Assembly: GCA_027064085.1 (NCBI GenBank)
Contig: JAMOQH010000182.1
Coordinates: 1-64,000 of the forward strand
Reading direction: 5' to 3'
DNA length: 64,000 bases
Source of the DNA: a bacterium
Lineage (GTDB): Bacteria; UBP6; JAFGXH01
Shown here in pieces: positions 16,590 through 25,283 of this stretch. The notes beneath the pieces were generated by a model that was not told the DNA's origin, made no database searches, and saw only the letters and a list, made by a program, of their open reading frames with translations. Made by a program: the position numbers and the translations under genes. Numbering within the stretch: position 1 is the stretch's first letter; each line of letters opens with the position of its first letter.

Positions 16590-17222
16590 ATGAGTACTGA
16601 AATAGGAATTTGGGTAGCAGGTTTTTTAACATTAGCAATAATGTCCTTCTTGTATAAAGATAATCCTGTTTACAAAGCAGCGGAGGCAATATTTTTAGGC
16701 GTTTCTGCTGGTTACTGGACAGTTTATATGTTTTTTAATGTAGTAAAGCCATTATTAATAGATAATTTAGTTAAGGGCAATTTTTGGTATTTAATACCAT
16801 TGGTATTAGGCCTTATGATGCTCGCAAGGCTTCTTCCTAATATTGGGTGGATTTCAAGATGGCCACTTGCCTTTGTTATTGGTATTACCGCAGGATTAAA
16901 CTTTTACGCTTTTCTTGCTTCTGATGTTATAGGGCAAATTGAAGGTGCAATTAAGCCGTTAAATAACTGGGGTGGTGAACATCTGCTTAAGAGTCAAGGG
17001 CTTTGGAATACTCTTGCATCAATTGGGGTTATATCAACTCTAGTTTATTTCTTTTTCTCAAAAGAACATAAGGGATTATTTGGTAAAACCGCTGGAATTG
17101 GTATTTTATTTATTATGGTCGGATTTGGTGGTTCATTTGGATATACCGTTATGGCAAGGATATCGTTATTAATTGGTAGAATGTATTTTATCTTTTCTAC
17201 ATGGTTAGGCCTAGCAAGTTAG
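16590..17222 (+). CDS. Polytopic membrane protein of the MutL-like cluster
   Basis: A 210-residue, very hydrophobic protein with about six helices (IGIWVAGFLTLAIMSFLY, AIFLGVSAGYWTVYMFF, FWYLIPLVLGLMMLARLLP, LAFVIGITAGLNFYAFL, TLASIGVISTLVYFFF, IGILFIMVGFGGSFGYTV). AGGAGG stands 6 nt ahead of the ATG. Conserved-looking charged positions are few. It is probably the membrane core partner of the 595- and 286-residue proteins. No named family is recognised. It ends 3 nt before the rhomboid gene. Confidence 0.75.
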   Translation: MSTEIGIWVAGFLTLAIMSFLYKDNPVYKAAEAIFLGVSAGYWTVYMFFNVVKPLLIDNLVKGNFWYLIPLVLGLMMLARLLPNIGWISRWPLAFVIGITAGLNFYAFLASDVIGQIEGAIKPLNNWGGEHLLKSQGLWNTLASIGVISTLVYFFFSKEHKGLFGKTAGIGILFIMVGFGGSFGYTVMARISLLIGRMYFIFSTWLGLAS

Positions 17223-17225
17223 TAA

Positions 17226-17891
17226 ATGTTTTCTTTTCCGAAATTAACTAAATTAGCTAAAATATTAATTATTCTGAATGTTATTTTATGGGTAATTGAA
17301 GTAATTTTACTTAGAACTTCGTATTCCGATATTATAACTTCTATGTTTTTGACTCCTAAAGATGTTATGGGGGGGAAGGTTTGGCAATTATTAACTTATA
17401 GCTTTTTTCATTCACCTAATAATATTTTTCATCTAGTTTTAAATATGCTTGTGTTGTATTTCTTTTCTTATGATTTAGAAATTAAATGGGGTAAAAGGCG
17501 CTTTGTATTTTTTTATTTAATATCAGCATTGGTTGGAGGTATTTTTGTTGTATTAGAATCACTTTTTTTTATTACCAGCCATTATACTATTCCAACTTTA
17601 GGAGCAAGTGCTTCAATTTTTGCCCTAACAACGGCCTATGCACTATCTTATTCTAACAGAGAGATTTATTTTTTTATCTTTCCAATAAAAGCGAAATATC
17701 TAATTCATATTGATTTGGCTATAATTATCTTAAGTTATTTGTCAATTTCTAGCTCAAATATTTCTAATGCTGCTCATTTAGGTGGTATGTTTTCTGCATT
17801 TATGCTTATTAAGTTGCCTTGGTATAAATTATTTAAAAGAAAGGTTCATAAAAAAGAAAAAGTTACTGAATATTTAAGAAGAGTTAAATAA
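17226..17891 (+). CDS. Rhomboid-family intramembrane serine protease
   Basis: A 221-residue protein with six or so helices. Rhomboid hallmarks are the WQLLTYSFFHSP stretch, HLVLNMLVLYFF (His and Asn of the oxyanion region), the nucleophile Ser128 in GASAS and the base His184 in AHLGG. The usual motif is GxSG; here the residue after Ser is Ala, a conservative change. Rhomboids cleave helices inside the membrane. It starts 3 nt after the preceding membrane-protein gene, so its substrate may be a member of this cluster (inference). Confidence 0.85.
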   Translation: MFSFPKLTKLAKILIILNVILWVIEVILLRTSYSDIITSMFLTPKDVMGGKVWQLLTYSFFHSPNNIFHLVLNMLVLYFFSYDLEIKWGKRRFVFFYLISALVGGIFVVLESLFFITSHYTIPTLGASASIFALTTAYALSYSNREIYFFIFPIKAKYLIHIDLAIIILSYLSISSSNISNAAHLGGMFSAFMLIKLPWYKLFKRKVHKKEKVTEYLRRVK

Positions 17892-18043
17892 TGGAAAGAA
17901 GGGAGTTTTTTAAAATTATATTTTTAATGTTTTTAGCTTTTTCTAATATTTTTAGTAAAAATATTAGAAAAAGAAATAATATAAAATCAAAAATAGATAA
18001 ATTAGCTCCTAATGCTAATGAAGACTATTATCTTTACCTATAA
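17891..18043 (+). CDS. 50-residue peptide with N-terminal RR motif
   Basis: The ATG overlaps the rhomboid stop (TAATG). The peptide begins MERREFFKIIFLMFLAFSN, which resembles the start of a Tat signal (RR followed by a hydrophobic run), and then has a basic stretch and an LAPNANEDYYLYL end. The stop lies inside a terminator hairpin. It could be a small membrane peptide made with the rhomboid or a truncated Tat-exported protein. The translational coupling is the main support. Confidence 0.5.
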   Translation: MERREFFKIIFLMFLAFSNIFSKNIRKRNNIKSKIDKLAPNANEDYYLYL

Positions 18044-18057
18044 AGCTAGTCTTTTTT
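18021..18057 (+). terminator. Terminator of the MutL-like/rhomboid run
   Basis: The outer stem is AAGACTA (18021-18027) with TAGTCTT (18047-18053), and the inner stem is CTTTA-CCTA-TAAAG (18032-18045). The outer arm runs into TTTTTT (18052-18057). It overlaps the end of the 50-residue frame. Confidence 0.65.
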
Positions 18058-18076
18058 AATCTTTTATCAATATTTG

Positions 18077-18104
18077 TTGACAGATAAAAATTTTATGTTA
18101 AAAT
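18077..18104 (+). promoter_or_regulatory. Promoter of the 18.1-22.9 kb gene group
   Basis: TTGACA (18077-18082) and TAAAAT (18099-18104) are separated by 16 bp. The ATG at 18128 follows an AAGGA site. Together with the terminator just upstream, this marks a new transcription unit. Confidence 0.6.
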
Positions 18105-18127
18105 ATAGCTTATGTATTAAGGATGCT

Positions 18128-18970
18128 ATGAAAAAAATATTTTTATCATTAATTTTACTTAATTCAATTGTGTTATATGCATTAACGCCAAAAGAGGAGT
18201 TTAATAAGGCTAAAAATTACTTTAATTTTGGTAACTATGATAGAACTATTTCAATTTTAAAAAAGAATATTGTGAAACTAGAAAATAAAGATGATAAAAT
18301 TGAAGGACTAAAACTTTTAGGAGCATCTTTATTTTTTAAAAATAAAAAAGAAGAATCAAAAAAACAATTCAGAGAACTACTTAGTATTTATGATAAAGTT
18401 GTTTTGGATTCTCTAATCTACCCTCCACCACTAATAACTTTTTTTAATAAAATAAAAAAAGAGTTTATTGTAAAAAATAACATGATGAAAGATATTATCA
18501 AGAAAGATAAAAAGAAAAAAGAAGATGCTAAAAAACAGATTGTAATAAAAGAAATAAAATTTAAAGAAATTCATGAGGTAAAAACGACTATAGAAAAAAA
18601 CTCATATTTTATGGCAATTGCTCCATTTGGTTATGCTCAGTACAGAAACAATCAAAAAGGAAAAGCATATATGTTTTTAACAGCAGAATCTATTCTTTTA
18701 GCAAGTAATATTGTTAGTTATTTGTTAACTTATAATTTAAAAGACAAAAATGGATATTACACAGGTAGTAATAAAACAAAAGCAGAGGTTTATAACACTA
18801 TTACAAAATATACATTTATTGCGTTTATTTCTTTTGTTGCCTATGGTGCAATTGATGGAACAATAAACTATAAGCCAATTTTTGAAACCAATATCATAAA
18901 GATAAAAAATAAACCTATAAGAATTAGTTTTTTAAATGGTAGTTTTATATCTTTTAAATACGATTTCTAG
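18128..18970 (+). CDS. Exported TPR-like protein with C-terminal membrane segments
   Basis: A 280-residue protein. The signal peptide ([16 protein letters not shown]) fixes the start at the ATG at 18128, behind AAGGA. Residues about 20-120 form TPR-like helices ([42 protein letters not shown]). A Lys-rich linker and two hydrophobic segments ([21 protein letters not shown] and [16 protein letters not shown]) follow, beginning with [22 protein letters not shown]. The APFGYAQ-KG arrangement recurs in myxobacterial secreted TPR proteins. The function is unknown. It lies 8 nt upstream of the FHA regulator, in the same operon. Confidence 0.7.
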   Translation: MKKIFLSLILLNSIVLYALTPKEEFNKAKNYFNFGNYDRTISILKKNIVKLENKDDKIEGLKLLGASLFFKNKKEESKKQFRELLSIYDKVVLDSLIYPPPLITFFNKIKKEFIVKNNMMKDIIKKDKKKKEDAKKQIVIKEIKFKEIHEVKTTIEKNSYFMAIAPFGYAQYRNNQKGKAYMFLTAESILLASNIVSYLLTYNLKDKNGYYTGSNKTKAEVYNTITKYTFIAFISFVAYGAIDGTINYKPIFETNIIKIKNKPIRISFLNGSFISFKYDF

Positions 18971-18978
18971 GAGTAAAC

Positions 18979-20745
18979 ATGCCCTCTTTAAAGGTTAGTT
19001 TTAGTAATTCAGATCAAACATTAATCTTTCCTATTTTTAAAAAGTTAACAACAATAGGAAATGATATAGATAATGATATATATATACCAGATATAACAAT
19101 GTCTCCTTTACATGCTAATATTTTGTTTGATGGAGATAATTATTATCTTCACTCTATAAATAAGTCTCAAATATATTTTAATAAAAAGAAAACTAAAAAG
19201 CATAAGTTTTCAGAATATGATAAATTTATAATGGGAGCAACCATATTTGAGTTTATTCTACGAGACGAAGAGTTGGTTGAAGATTATGATAAAACAGTAG
19301 TAGACCAAAATATATATAAAAAGCTTTTAGAATTAAGTGATAGTATTCTTGAAATTAAAGAATTTGATATGTTACTTGAAAAATTACTTGATATGATAAT
19401 ATCTTTAGTGCAAGCAGAAAAGGGTTACATTTTAATATTTAAAGGAAAAGATATTGTTTCTGCTGCTGCAAGAAATATAAAAAAAGAAAATATTGGTAAT
19501 CCACTAAGAGAACTATCCGATTCTATAATTGCCAAAGTGATAGAATCAGGAAAACCCATTATTATTAGTGATGCGTTAAATGATACAATATTTGGAAGTT
19601 CAAAATCTATAATTAATTTAAAATTAAGCTCTGTTTTATCTGCTCCTTTAAAGTCAGGTAGTGATTTAATAGGTTTAATCTATCTAGGTAATAATAGTGT
19701 TACTCACCTTTTTGAACATGAATCACTAGAAGCTCTAACTATTTTTGCGGCTCTTACTTCTCTAATTGTTCAAAATGCTTTTCTATTAAATCAATTAGAT
19801 ATAAAAAATGATGATAAGTTTAAAATGAAATATGGGAATATTATTGGCTCAAGCCCTAAAATGAAAGCAGTTTTTGATAAAATTGATAAAGTGGCACCTA
19901 CTGATATATCTGTATTAATAACGGGAGAAACAGGTACAGGAAAAGAGTTGGTTGCTCAAGAAATTCATCATAACAGTGATAGAAGTGATAAGCCTTTTAT
20001 TATTGTCAACTGTGCTGCTATTCCTGAAAATTTAATGGAGTCTGAATTTTTTGGTCATAAAAAAGGTTCTTTTACCTCTGCTGTTTCAGATAGTAAGGGT
20101 AAATTCCTTTCTGCAAATACTGGTACAATTTTCTTAGATGAAATTGGAGAAATGCCTTTAAGTTTGCAAGCTAAACTTTTAAGAGTTTTACAAGAAAAGA
20201 TAGTGACACCGGTTGGCGATACAATAGAGCACTATGTTGATGTTAGGGTTATTGCGGCAACAAATAAAAACTTACCAGAAGAGGTGATAAAAGGTCGTTT
20301 TAGAGAAGATTTACTTTATAGATTAAATGTTATTCAGATTGAAATACCTCCATTGTCTCAAAGAGATGATGATATTGAAATTTTAGCTAAATACTTTTTA
20401 AATAAATTTTCTCAAAAATATAAAAAGAAAGTTGTTGGATTTTCTCCTAAAGCAATTGAAATAATGAAAAAATATTCATGGTTTGGAAATGTTAGAGAAT
20501 TAGAAAATAAAGTAAAAAAAGCTGTAGTTTTATCAGATAAGGTACATATTACTGAAGAATTACTTGGTATTACTGATAAGGCTATGGAAGGAATAAAACC
20601 ATTAAGTATTGCAAAACAAGAATTTCAAAAAGAATATATTATGAATGCCCTTAATAAAAACAATGGGAATAAGGCTAAAACAGCAAGAGAATTAGAGATT
20701 GATGTAAGAACTATTTTTAGATATTTGGAAAAAACAATGCCATAA
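18979..20745 (+). CDS. FHA-GAF-AAA+ sigma54-type activator with Fis-like HTH
   Basis: A 588-residue protein. An FHA domain (about 1-95; phosphothreonine binding) is followed by a GAF domain (about 115-275), an AAA+ domain and a C-terminal Fis-type helix-turn-helix (about 545-585, [23 protein letters not shown]). The AAA+ domain has Walker A GETGTGKE near 315, Walker [11 protein letters not shown] and the arginine-finger region [12 protein letters not shown]. The sigma54-contact loop, normally GAFTGA, reads GSFTSA near 363-368, with two of six positions changed. The FHA domain suggests control by a Ser/Thr kinase, as in myxobacteria. Two lipoprotein genes follow directly. Confidence 0.92.
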   Translation: MPSLKVSFSNSDQTLIFPIFKKLTTIGNDIDNDIYIPDITMSPLHANILFDGDNYYLHSINKSQIYFNKKKTKKHKFSEYDKFIMGATIFEFILRDEELVEDYDKTVVDQNIYKKLLELSDSILEIKEFDMLLEKLLDMIISLVQAEKGYILIFKGKDIVSAAARNIKKENIGNPLRELSDSIIAKVIESGKPIIISDALNDTIFGSSKSIINLKLSSVLSAPLKSGSDLIGLIYLGNNSVTHLFEHESLEALTIFAALTSLIVQNAFLLNQLDIKNDDKFKMKYGNIIGSSPKMKAVFDKIDKVAPTDISVLITGETGTGKELVAQEIHHNSDRSDKPFIIVNCAAIPENLMESEFFGHKKGSFTSAVSDSKGKFLSANTGTIFLDEIGEMPLSLQAKLLRVLQEKIVTPVGDTIEHYVDVRVIAATNKNLPEEVIKGRFREDLLYRLNVIQIEIPPLSQRDDDIEILAKYFLNKFSQKYKKKVVGFSPKAIEIMKKYSWFGNVRELENKVKKAVVLSDKVHITEELLGITDKAMEGIKPLSIAKQEFQKEYIMNALNKNNGNKAKTARELEIDVRTIFRYLEKTMP

Positions 20746-20766
20746 ATGTCTTGTATTAAGGTGAAA

Positions 20767-21342
20767 ATGCTTAAAATTGGCTTAAAAACTATGGAAAAAA
20801 TAATGCAACAAGTATTAATGTTGTTTTTATGGAGTATTCTCTTTATGAATATAAATTCTTGTATGCCTATTGATATTTCCACACCACCTTTTGAGCAAGA
20901 GAATTTTGCACCAATGATAGTGTCTGTAACGCCTGATCCCTTTGCTGGAGCTTATAACTTTTCAGAGTTAAGTTCTAATAAAATAATAGTTAAAGTGATA
21001 GACTTGAATATTAATGATACTTTAACTTTAGGTTGGTATGTTAAAGATGTAAATAATCAATTAGAAGTTCCATATAAGAATTCAATAATAAGAAAAGCAA
21101 CTGATGATGAAACAGATTCAGAGGCAATATTTAGTTTTGAATTAAAAGAAGATTATCTTGTTTGTGGAGTCAATAGAGTTATTTTGCTAGTTTCAGATAG
21201 AGGTTTAAAAGATGGTGGATTGTCAGGAGAGGACGATTATCCGTATCCTAGTAAATTTGAAATACTAAAAGATGAAATAAATGCAAATAAAGTAAAAATA
21301 GATTTAAGAGAATGGATTATTAGAAAAGAGTGTTCAGAATGA
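20767..21342 (+). CDS. Putative lipoprotein of 191 residues
   Basis: Not recognised. The N-terminus is hydrophobic (VLMLFLWSILFMNINSC), and a Cys at the end of INSC fits a weak lipobox. The mature part looks all-beta (FAPMIVSVTPDPFAGAYNF, IIVKVIDLNINDTLTLGWYVKD, DYLVCGVNRVILLVSDRG). AAGGTG stands ahead of the ATG at 20767; the ATG at 20791 would give a tighter signal peptide. Translation is coupled to the next lipoprotein (ATGA overlap). It is co-directional with the FHA regulator 22 nt upstream. Confidence 0.65.
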   Translation: MLKIGLKTMEKIMQQVLMLFLWSILFMNINSCMPIDISTPPFEQENFAPMIVSVTPDPFAGAYNFSELSSNKIIVKVIDLNINDTLTLGWYVKDVNNQLEVPYKNSIIRKATDDETDSEAIFSFELKEDYLVCGVNRVILLVSDRGLKDGGLSGEDDYPYPSKFEILKDEINANKVKIDLREWIIRKECSE

Positions 21343-22955
21343 GATTAATATATTTTTTTATAATTATAATAATAATGAGTTCATGCTCCCTTATTGAAAA
21401 GGATAGTTCAACTAAGATTGATTTAACTCATTGCGAAGAAAATAGCGATTGTTTAAAAGATGAAATTTGTGATGCGAGCTATTGTGTATCAAGTAAGATT
21501 GAAAATAGCAAAGCTTTTTTTGATTTAAAATTTATACCTCAAAATAATTTAAATAAAAGTAAATATTATCATTCATTTAGTACAAATGTTTTAAATGGAG
21601 AGGATTTAAAAGAAAGCAATAGATTTAATATAGAAGTGTCAAATTATGTCGAATTTTCTGGAGAAATAAGGAATAATAGACAAATGGATTTGTCCTACAA
21701 TTTAATACTTTATGATGAAGAAAATGATATTAGATTCTACGCTCATTCGTATAAAGATGGGGAAAAAACATATTTTCACTTTAAAATTCCAGATGGAGCT
21801 TATTCTTTAAGAGTTTATCCTAGTGATTTCTATCCTCCTTTTACTATAGATATTGATGAAATAAGTTCTAGTAATAAAGATAATTTAATAATTGTTGATA
21901 GGGAAATTGATTCTAAGAACTATTCAAATATTTTAGGTGCAATAAAAGTGAGTATTGATGATTCTATATATTTTCCTTATGATTATAAAGTATATGCTTT
22001 TGTTCAAAAAAATAATTCAGAAATTATTATCTCTAATAAATTCACTTGTAATGAAGATTGTGAGAATTTTAAATTAACTATTTTGAATACAGAAGAAGAT
22101 GTTTATTTAAAAGTAACTTTAGACTTATTAGAAAATATTGAATTTAAAATACCGATTAAAGATATTGACGATATGACTGATGGAGGAGTTGAAATTGATT
22201 TAGGAGATTTTTATCGTTCTAATTCAAATAAAATAATTTTATCAGGGGAGTGCGAGGAAATACTTAAGAATATTGAAATAGAAGTATCGGGTTCAATTGG
22301 TAAATATGCAAAATATAAAAATTCATTTAACTATAGTTGTGATTCAACTAGTTGTAATAATAAATTTAATTTATATGAAGGAAACTATAATATATTTATT
22401 AAACCAAGTCTTGATTCTTGTTATAAGTCAAAATTTCTAAATATTGATTTAAAAAGAGAAGCAAGTGATATTAGAATTAATTTGGATAAAAAGAAATTAA
22501 TTTCTGGTATTTTGATTTCTACAACTGGTTCATCAATAGAAGGGGTAGTTACTTTTACTAGGAAAGATAATTCATTAAGTGATTTTATAGTGGTAGTGAA
22601 TTCAAACGAAAAAGGTGAATTTAATGTATTATTAGAGCCTGGAGAGTATGATGTTTTTATAAAACCACAGAACTCTTCTATAAATAGTTCAAATTGGATT
22701 TATTTAAATCAAAGAATAACAGTAAATACTAATGATTTATTATATCTTATTCCAAGGTCTTATAAAATCCCCTTATATTTATATGCTCAAGGTAATAAAC
22801 CATTAGCACAAGCACAAGTAACAATGAATTTACATAATTTAGATGAAGTGTTTTCTGATGACAATGGATACTTATATCCAGAGTCATATCCCCTATATGA
22901 ATCAATTACTGATTCTGAAGGAAAATTTATACTTTCTGTTCCAATAATAGAATAA
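21339..22955 (+). CDS. Lipoprotein with carboxypeptidase-regulatory-like beta domains
   Basis: A 538-residue protein. The signal ends in IIIMSSC, a good lipobox. A short Cys cluster (CEENSDCLKDEICDASYCV) follows, of the type seen in myxobacterial lipoproteins. The remainder is beta-rich. Near residues 385-440 a carboxypeptidase-regulatory-like or Cna-B-like fold is suggested by ISGILISTTGSSIEGVVTF and GEFNVLLEPGEYDVFIKP, and a second similar unit lies at the C-terminus (AQVTMNLHNLDEVFSDDNG, SEGKFILSVPI). The start is the ATG that overlaps the previous stop. It is probably a surface protein; the ligand is unknown. Confidence 0.75.
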   Translation: MRLIYFFIIIIIMSSCSLIEKDSSTKIDLTHCEENSDCLKDEICDASYCVSSKIENSKAFFDLKFIPQNNLNKSKYYHSFSTNVLNGEDLKESNRFNIEVSNYVEFSGEIRNNRQMDLSYNLILYDEENDIRFYAHSYKDGEKTYFHFKIPDGAYSLRVYPSDFYPPFTIDIDEISSSNKDNLIIVDREIDSKNYSNILGAIKVSIDDSIYFPYDYKVYAFVQKNNSEIIISNKFTCNEDCENFKLTILNTEEDVYLKVTLDLLENIEFKIPIKDIDDMTDGGVEIDLGDFYRSNSNKIILSGECEEILKNIEIEVSGSIGKYAKYKNSFNYSCDSTSCNNKFNLYEGNYNIFIKPSLDSCYKSKFLNIDLKREASDIRINLDKKKLISGILISTTGSSIEGVVTFTRKDNSLSDFIVVVNSNEKGEFNVLLEPGEYDVFIKPQNSSINSSNWIYLNQRITVNTNDLLYLIPRSYKIPLYLYAQGNKPLAQAQVTMNLHNLDEVFSDDNGYLYPESYPLYESITDSEGKFILSVPIIE

Positions 22956-23079
22956 AACCAAATAAAAAAATATTTTGTGAACTAATTTCAAAATTAAAGA
23001 AAAAAATGAAATATTTTATTAATTTATAATAAAAATAATGACTTTAAAAAAAAATTATGTTATTACAAAAATACGGTTG

Positions 23080-23114
23080 AACCACTTTAGATATTCTTAT
23101 AATACAAAGTGGTT
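23080..23114 (+). promoter_or_regulatory. Hairpin in the gdhA leader
   Basis: AACCACTTT (23080-23088) and AAAGTGGTT (23106-23114) form a perfect 9-bp stem with a 17-nt loop. A U-rich stretch and then the AGGAGG of gdhA follow. It could be an attenuator, an mRNA-stabilising structure or the terminator of an earlier transcript; its place between -10-like AT-rich DNA and the gdhA start favours a leader role. Confidence 0.45.
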
Positions 23115-23142
23115 ACTTTATTATTTTTTATTAGGAGGCATA

Positions 23143-24483
23143 ATGAAAAGTTATGTTGAATCTGTTATCAATGGCTTAAAGAAGAGAAATTCTGAACAAC
23201 CAGAATTCCTTCAAGCTGTAAGTGAAGTTTTACCATCTTTAATTCCTGTTCTAGAAAGAAATCCTATTTATAAAGAACACAAGATATTAGAGAGACTTAC
23301 GGAGCCAGACAGAGTTATCATGTTTAAAGTACCTTGGATGGATGATAGAGGTGAATATCATGTAAATAGGGGCTTTAGAGTACAATTTAATAATGCGATT
23401 GGACCTTATAAAGGTGGTTTAAGATTTCATGATTCTGTTAATCTTGGAATTTTAAAATTCTTAGGTTTTGAACAAATTTTTAAGAACAGTCTTACTACTT
23501 TACCTATGGGTGGTGGAAAAGGTGGTTCTGATTTTACTATTAGAGGCAAATCTGATTCTGAAGTTATGCGTTTTGCACAAAGTTTTATGACTGAATTATA
23601 TAAATATATTGGGCCAAATATTGATGTTCCTGCTGGAGATATTGGTGTTGGAGGAAGAGAAATAGGATATTTATATGGTCAGTATAAAAGATTAACTAAT
23701 TCTTTTGAGGGCGTGTTAACTGGAAAAGGATTAAATTGGGGTGGAAGTTTGGTAAGACCTGAAGCTACTGGTTTTGGTAATGTTTACTTTGCTAAGGAAA
23801 TGCTTGCTACTAAAGGTGAAAGCTTTGATGGTAAAACTGTTTTAGTTTCTGGTTTTGGCAATGTTGCATGGGGAGCTGTTAGAAAAGCTACAGAACTTGG
23901 AGCAAAAGTTGTTACTTTATCTGGTCCTGATGGATTTATTTATGATAAAGATGGAATTAGTGGTGAAAAAATTGATTACATGCTTTATATGAGAGCAAGT
24001 GGTGTTGATAAAGTTCAACCTTTTGCTGATAAATTTGGCGTTGAATTTCATGCAGGTAAAAAACCTTGGGGAGTTAAAGCTGATATTGCCTTGCCTTGTG
24101 CTACTCAAAATGAAATTTACCTTAAAGATGCAAAAGAACTTGTTAAAAATGGCGTTATATGTGTTTCCGAGGGTGCAAATATGCCAACAACTATTGATGC
24201 AACTAATTATTTTCTTGAAAACAATATCCTTTTTGGCCCAGGAAAAGCATCTAATGCAGGTGGTGTTGCAACTAGTGGTTTAGAAATGTCTCAAAACAGT
24301 TTAAGATATGGTTGGGATGCAAAAACTGTAGATGAAAAATTACATAATATAATGAAAAATATTCATGCTACTGCAAAACAAACAGCTGAGGAATATGGTA
24401 CTCCAGGTAACTATGTAAATGGTGCAAATATTGCAGGATTTGTAAAAGTTGCTAATTCTATGATAGATCAAGGTTTGGTATAA
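23143..24483 (+). CDS. gdhA: NADP-type glutamate dehydrogenase
   Basis: A 446-residue hexameric-type glutamate dehydrogenase, which aminates 2-oxoglutarate to glutamate. The substrate-site block GPYKGGLRFH, LTTLPMGGGKGGSDF (catalytic-region Lys), PAGDIGVGGREIGYLYGQYK and the Rossmann motif VSGFGNVAWGAV are all present. The ATG at 23143 is chosen because AGGAGG lies 7 nt upstream and the N-terminus MKSYVESVINGLKKRN matches the family; the longer frame from 23038 crosses the leader hairpin. The gene is monocistronic. The cofactor preference is inferred from overall similarity to the NADP class. Confidence 0.95.
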   Translation: MKSYVESVINGLKKRNSEQPEFLQAVSEVLPSLIPVLERNPIYKEHKILERLTEPDRVIMFKVPWMDDRGEYHVNRGFRVQFNNAIGPYKGGLRFHDSVNLGILKFLGFEQIFKNSLTTLPMGGGKGGSDFTIRGKSDSEVMRFAQSFMTELYKYIGPNIDVPAGDIGVGGREIGYLYGQYKRLTNSFEGVLTGKGLNWGGSLVRPEATGFGNVYFAKEMLATKGESFDGKTVLVSGFGNVAWGAVRKATELGAKVVTLSGPDGFIYDKDGISGEKIDYMLYMRASGVDKVQPFADKFGVEFHAGKKPWGVKADIALPCATQNEIYLKDAKELVKNGVICVSEGANMPTTIDATNYFLENNILFGPGKASNAGGVATSGLEMSQNSLRYGWDAKTVDEKLHNIMKNIHATAKQTAEEYGTPGNYVNGANIAGFVKVANSMIDQGLV

Positions 24484-24484
24484 A

Positions 24485-24530
24485 CTTTTCATAACCAGTA
24501 AACTGTTTATTACAAGTATCGTTCAACTAA
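24485..24530. repeat. Dispersed REP-like sequence after gdhA
   Basis: CTTTTCATAACC followed within 20 nt by TGTTTATTACA directly follows the gdhA stop. Related pairs of words occur after hppA (48731-48795) and, on the opposite strand, after the transposase at 61497 (62320-62350). They may be members of one family of REP-like elements served by the local Y1 transposases. Confidence 0.4.
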
Positions 24531-24614
24531 TAGAAAATGTAAAATTTTATATTATTTTCACTCTTATAAATTAATCGAGGTTTAATTTATGATTTAGTAT
24601 GACAATGGATATAT

Positions 24615-25112
24615 ATGATTATTGTTCCTAAAAGTACAAAGAAATATAACAGAAAGTCAATTCGTTTAAATGGTTATGATTATGCCCAAGGTGGATTATA
24701 TTTTATTACAATAAATACATATCATAATCAATATTTATTTGGTGAAATCAAGAATGAAGTAATGATATTAAATGCGCCTGGAAAAATGATAAATGCAATG
24801 TTTAGTGAAATTGAAAATGAGTTTGAGTATGTTATTATTACAGAATCTGTTGTAATGCCTAATCATGTTCATTTTATTGTTAAAATAGCAGGAAAGCCTA
24901 ATAATATCGTATCATTAGGTGATGTAATTCAAATGTTCAAACGATATTCAACAGTTAAATATATTGAAAACGTAAAAAAGAATAATTGGGGTAGGTTTAT
25001 TGGTAAAGTTTGGCATAGAAATTATTATGAACACATAATCAGAAATGAAAAGGATTATGAAAGAATAGCCAAATATGTAAGAGAAAATCCAAAGAATTGG
25101 GGTAGAAAATAG
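24615..25112 (+). CDS. REP-associated tyrosine (Y1/IS200-like) transposase
   Basis: A 165-residue RAYT-class protein. The opening RKSIRLNGYDYAQGGLYFITINTYH is diagnostic of the group. The HUH metal motif is HVH in MPNHVHFIV, and the Tyr candidate lies in KDYERIAKYVRENPKNW. The length is normal and the frame intact. These enzymes nick single-stranded REP sequences. Hairpins of REP type lie just downstream (25134-25154). Confidence 0.88.
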   Translation: MIIVPKSTKKYNRKSIRLNGYDYAQGGLYFITINTYHNQYLFGEIKNEVMILNAPGKMINAMFSEIENEFEYVIITESVVMPNHVHFIVKIAGKPNNIVSLGDVIQMFKRYSTVKYIENVKKNNWGRFIGKVWHRNYYEHIIRNEKDYERIAKYVRENPKNWGRK

Positions 25113-25133
25113 ATTCCCAAAAAAATGTAGTAG

Positions 25134-25154
25134 GGGTAGATTCCATATCTACCC
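25134..25154. repeat. REP-like hairpin downstream of the transposase
   Basis: GGGTAGAT-TCCAT-ATCTACCC forms a perfect 8-bp stem with a 5-nt loop, 22 bp after the transposase stop. It is preceded by GTAGGG, as REP palindromes often are. The G/A-rich stretch up to 25283 holds no other gene. Confidence 0.6.
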
Positions 25155-25283
25155 AAAAGGATAGAAAAGGGAAAAAAGGGAATAAAAATATGATAATATA
25201 GGAAAAAGAAGGGATTAAAAATATGATAATTAGAAGGCCGATGGAATCATTGGGGCAGATATAGATATGGAATGGGGGGGGAT

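Noticed and set aside
23038-23142. Longer start for glutamate dehydrogenase
   Set aside because: It runs through the leader hairpin; the family begins at the ATG at 23143, which has AGGAGG upstream.
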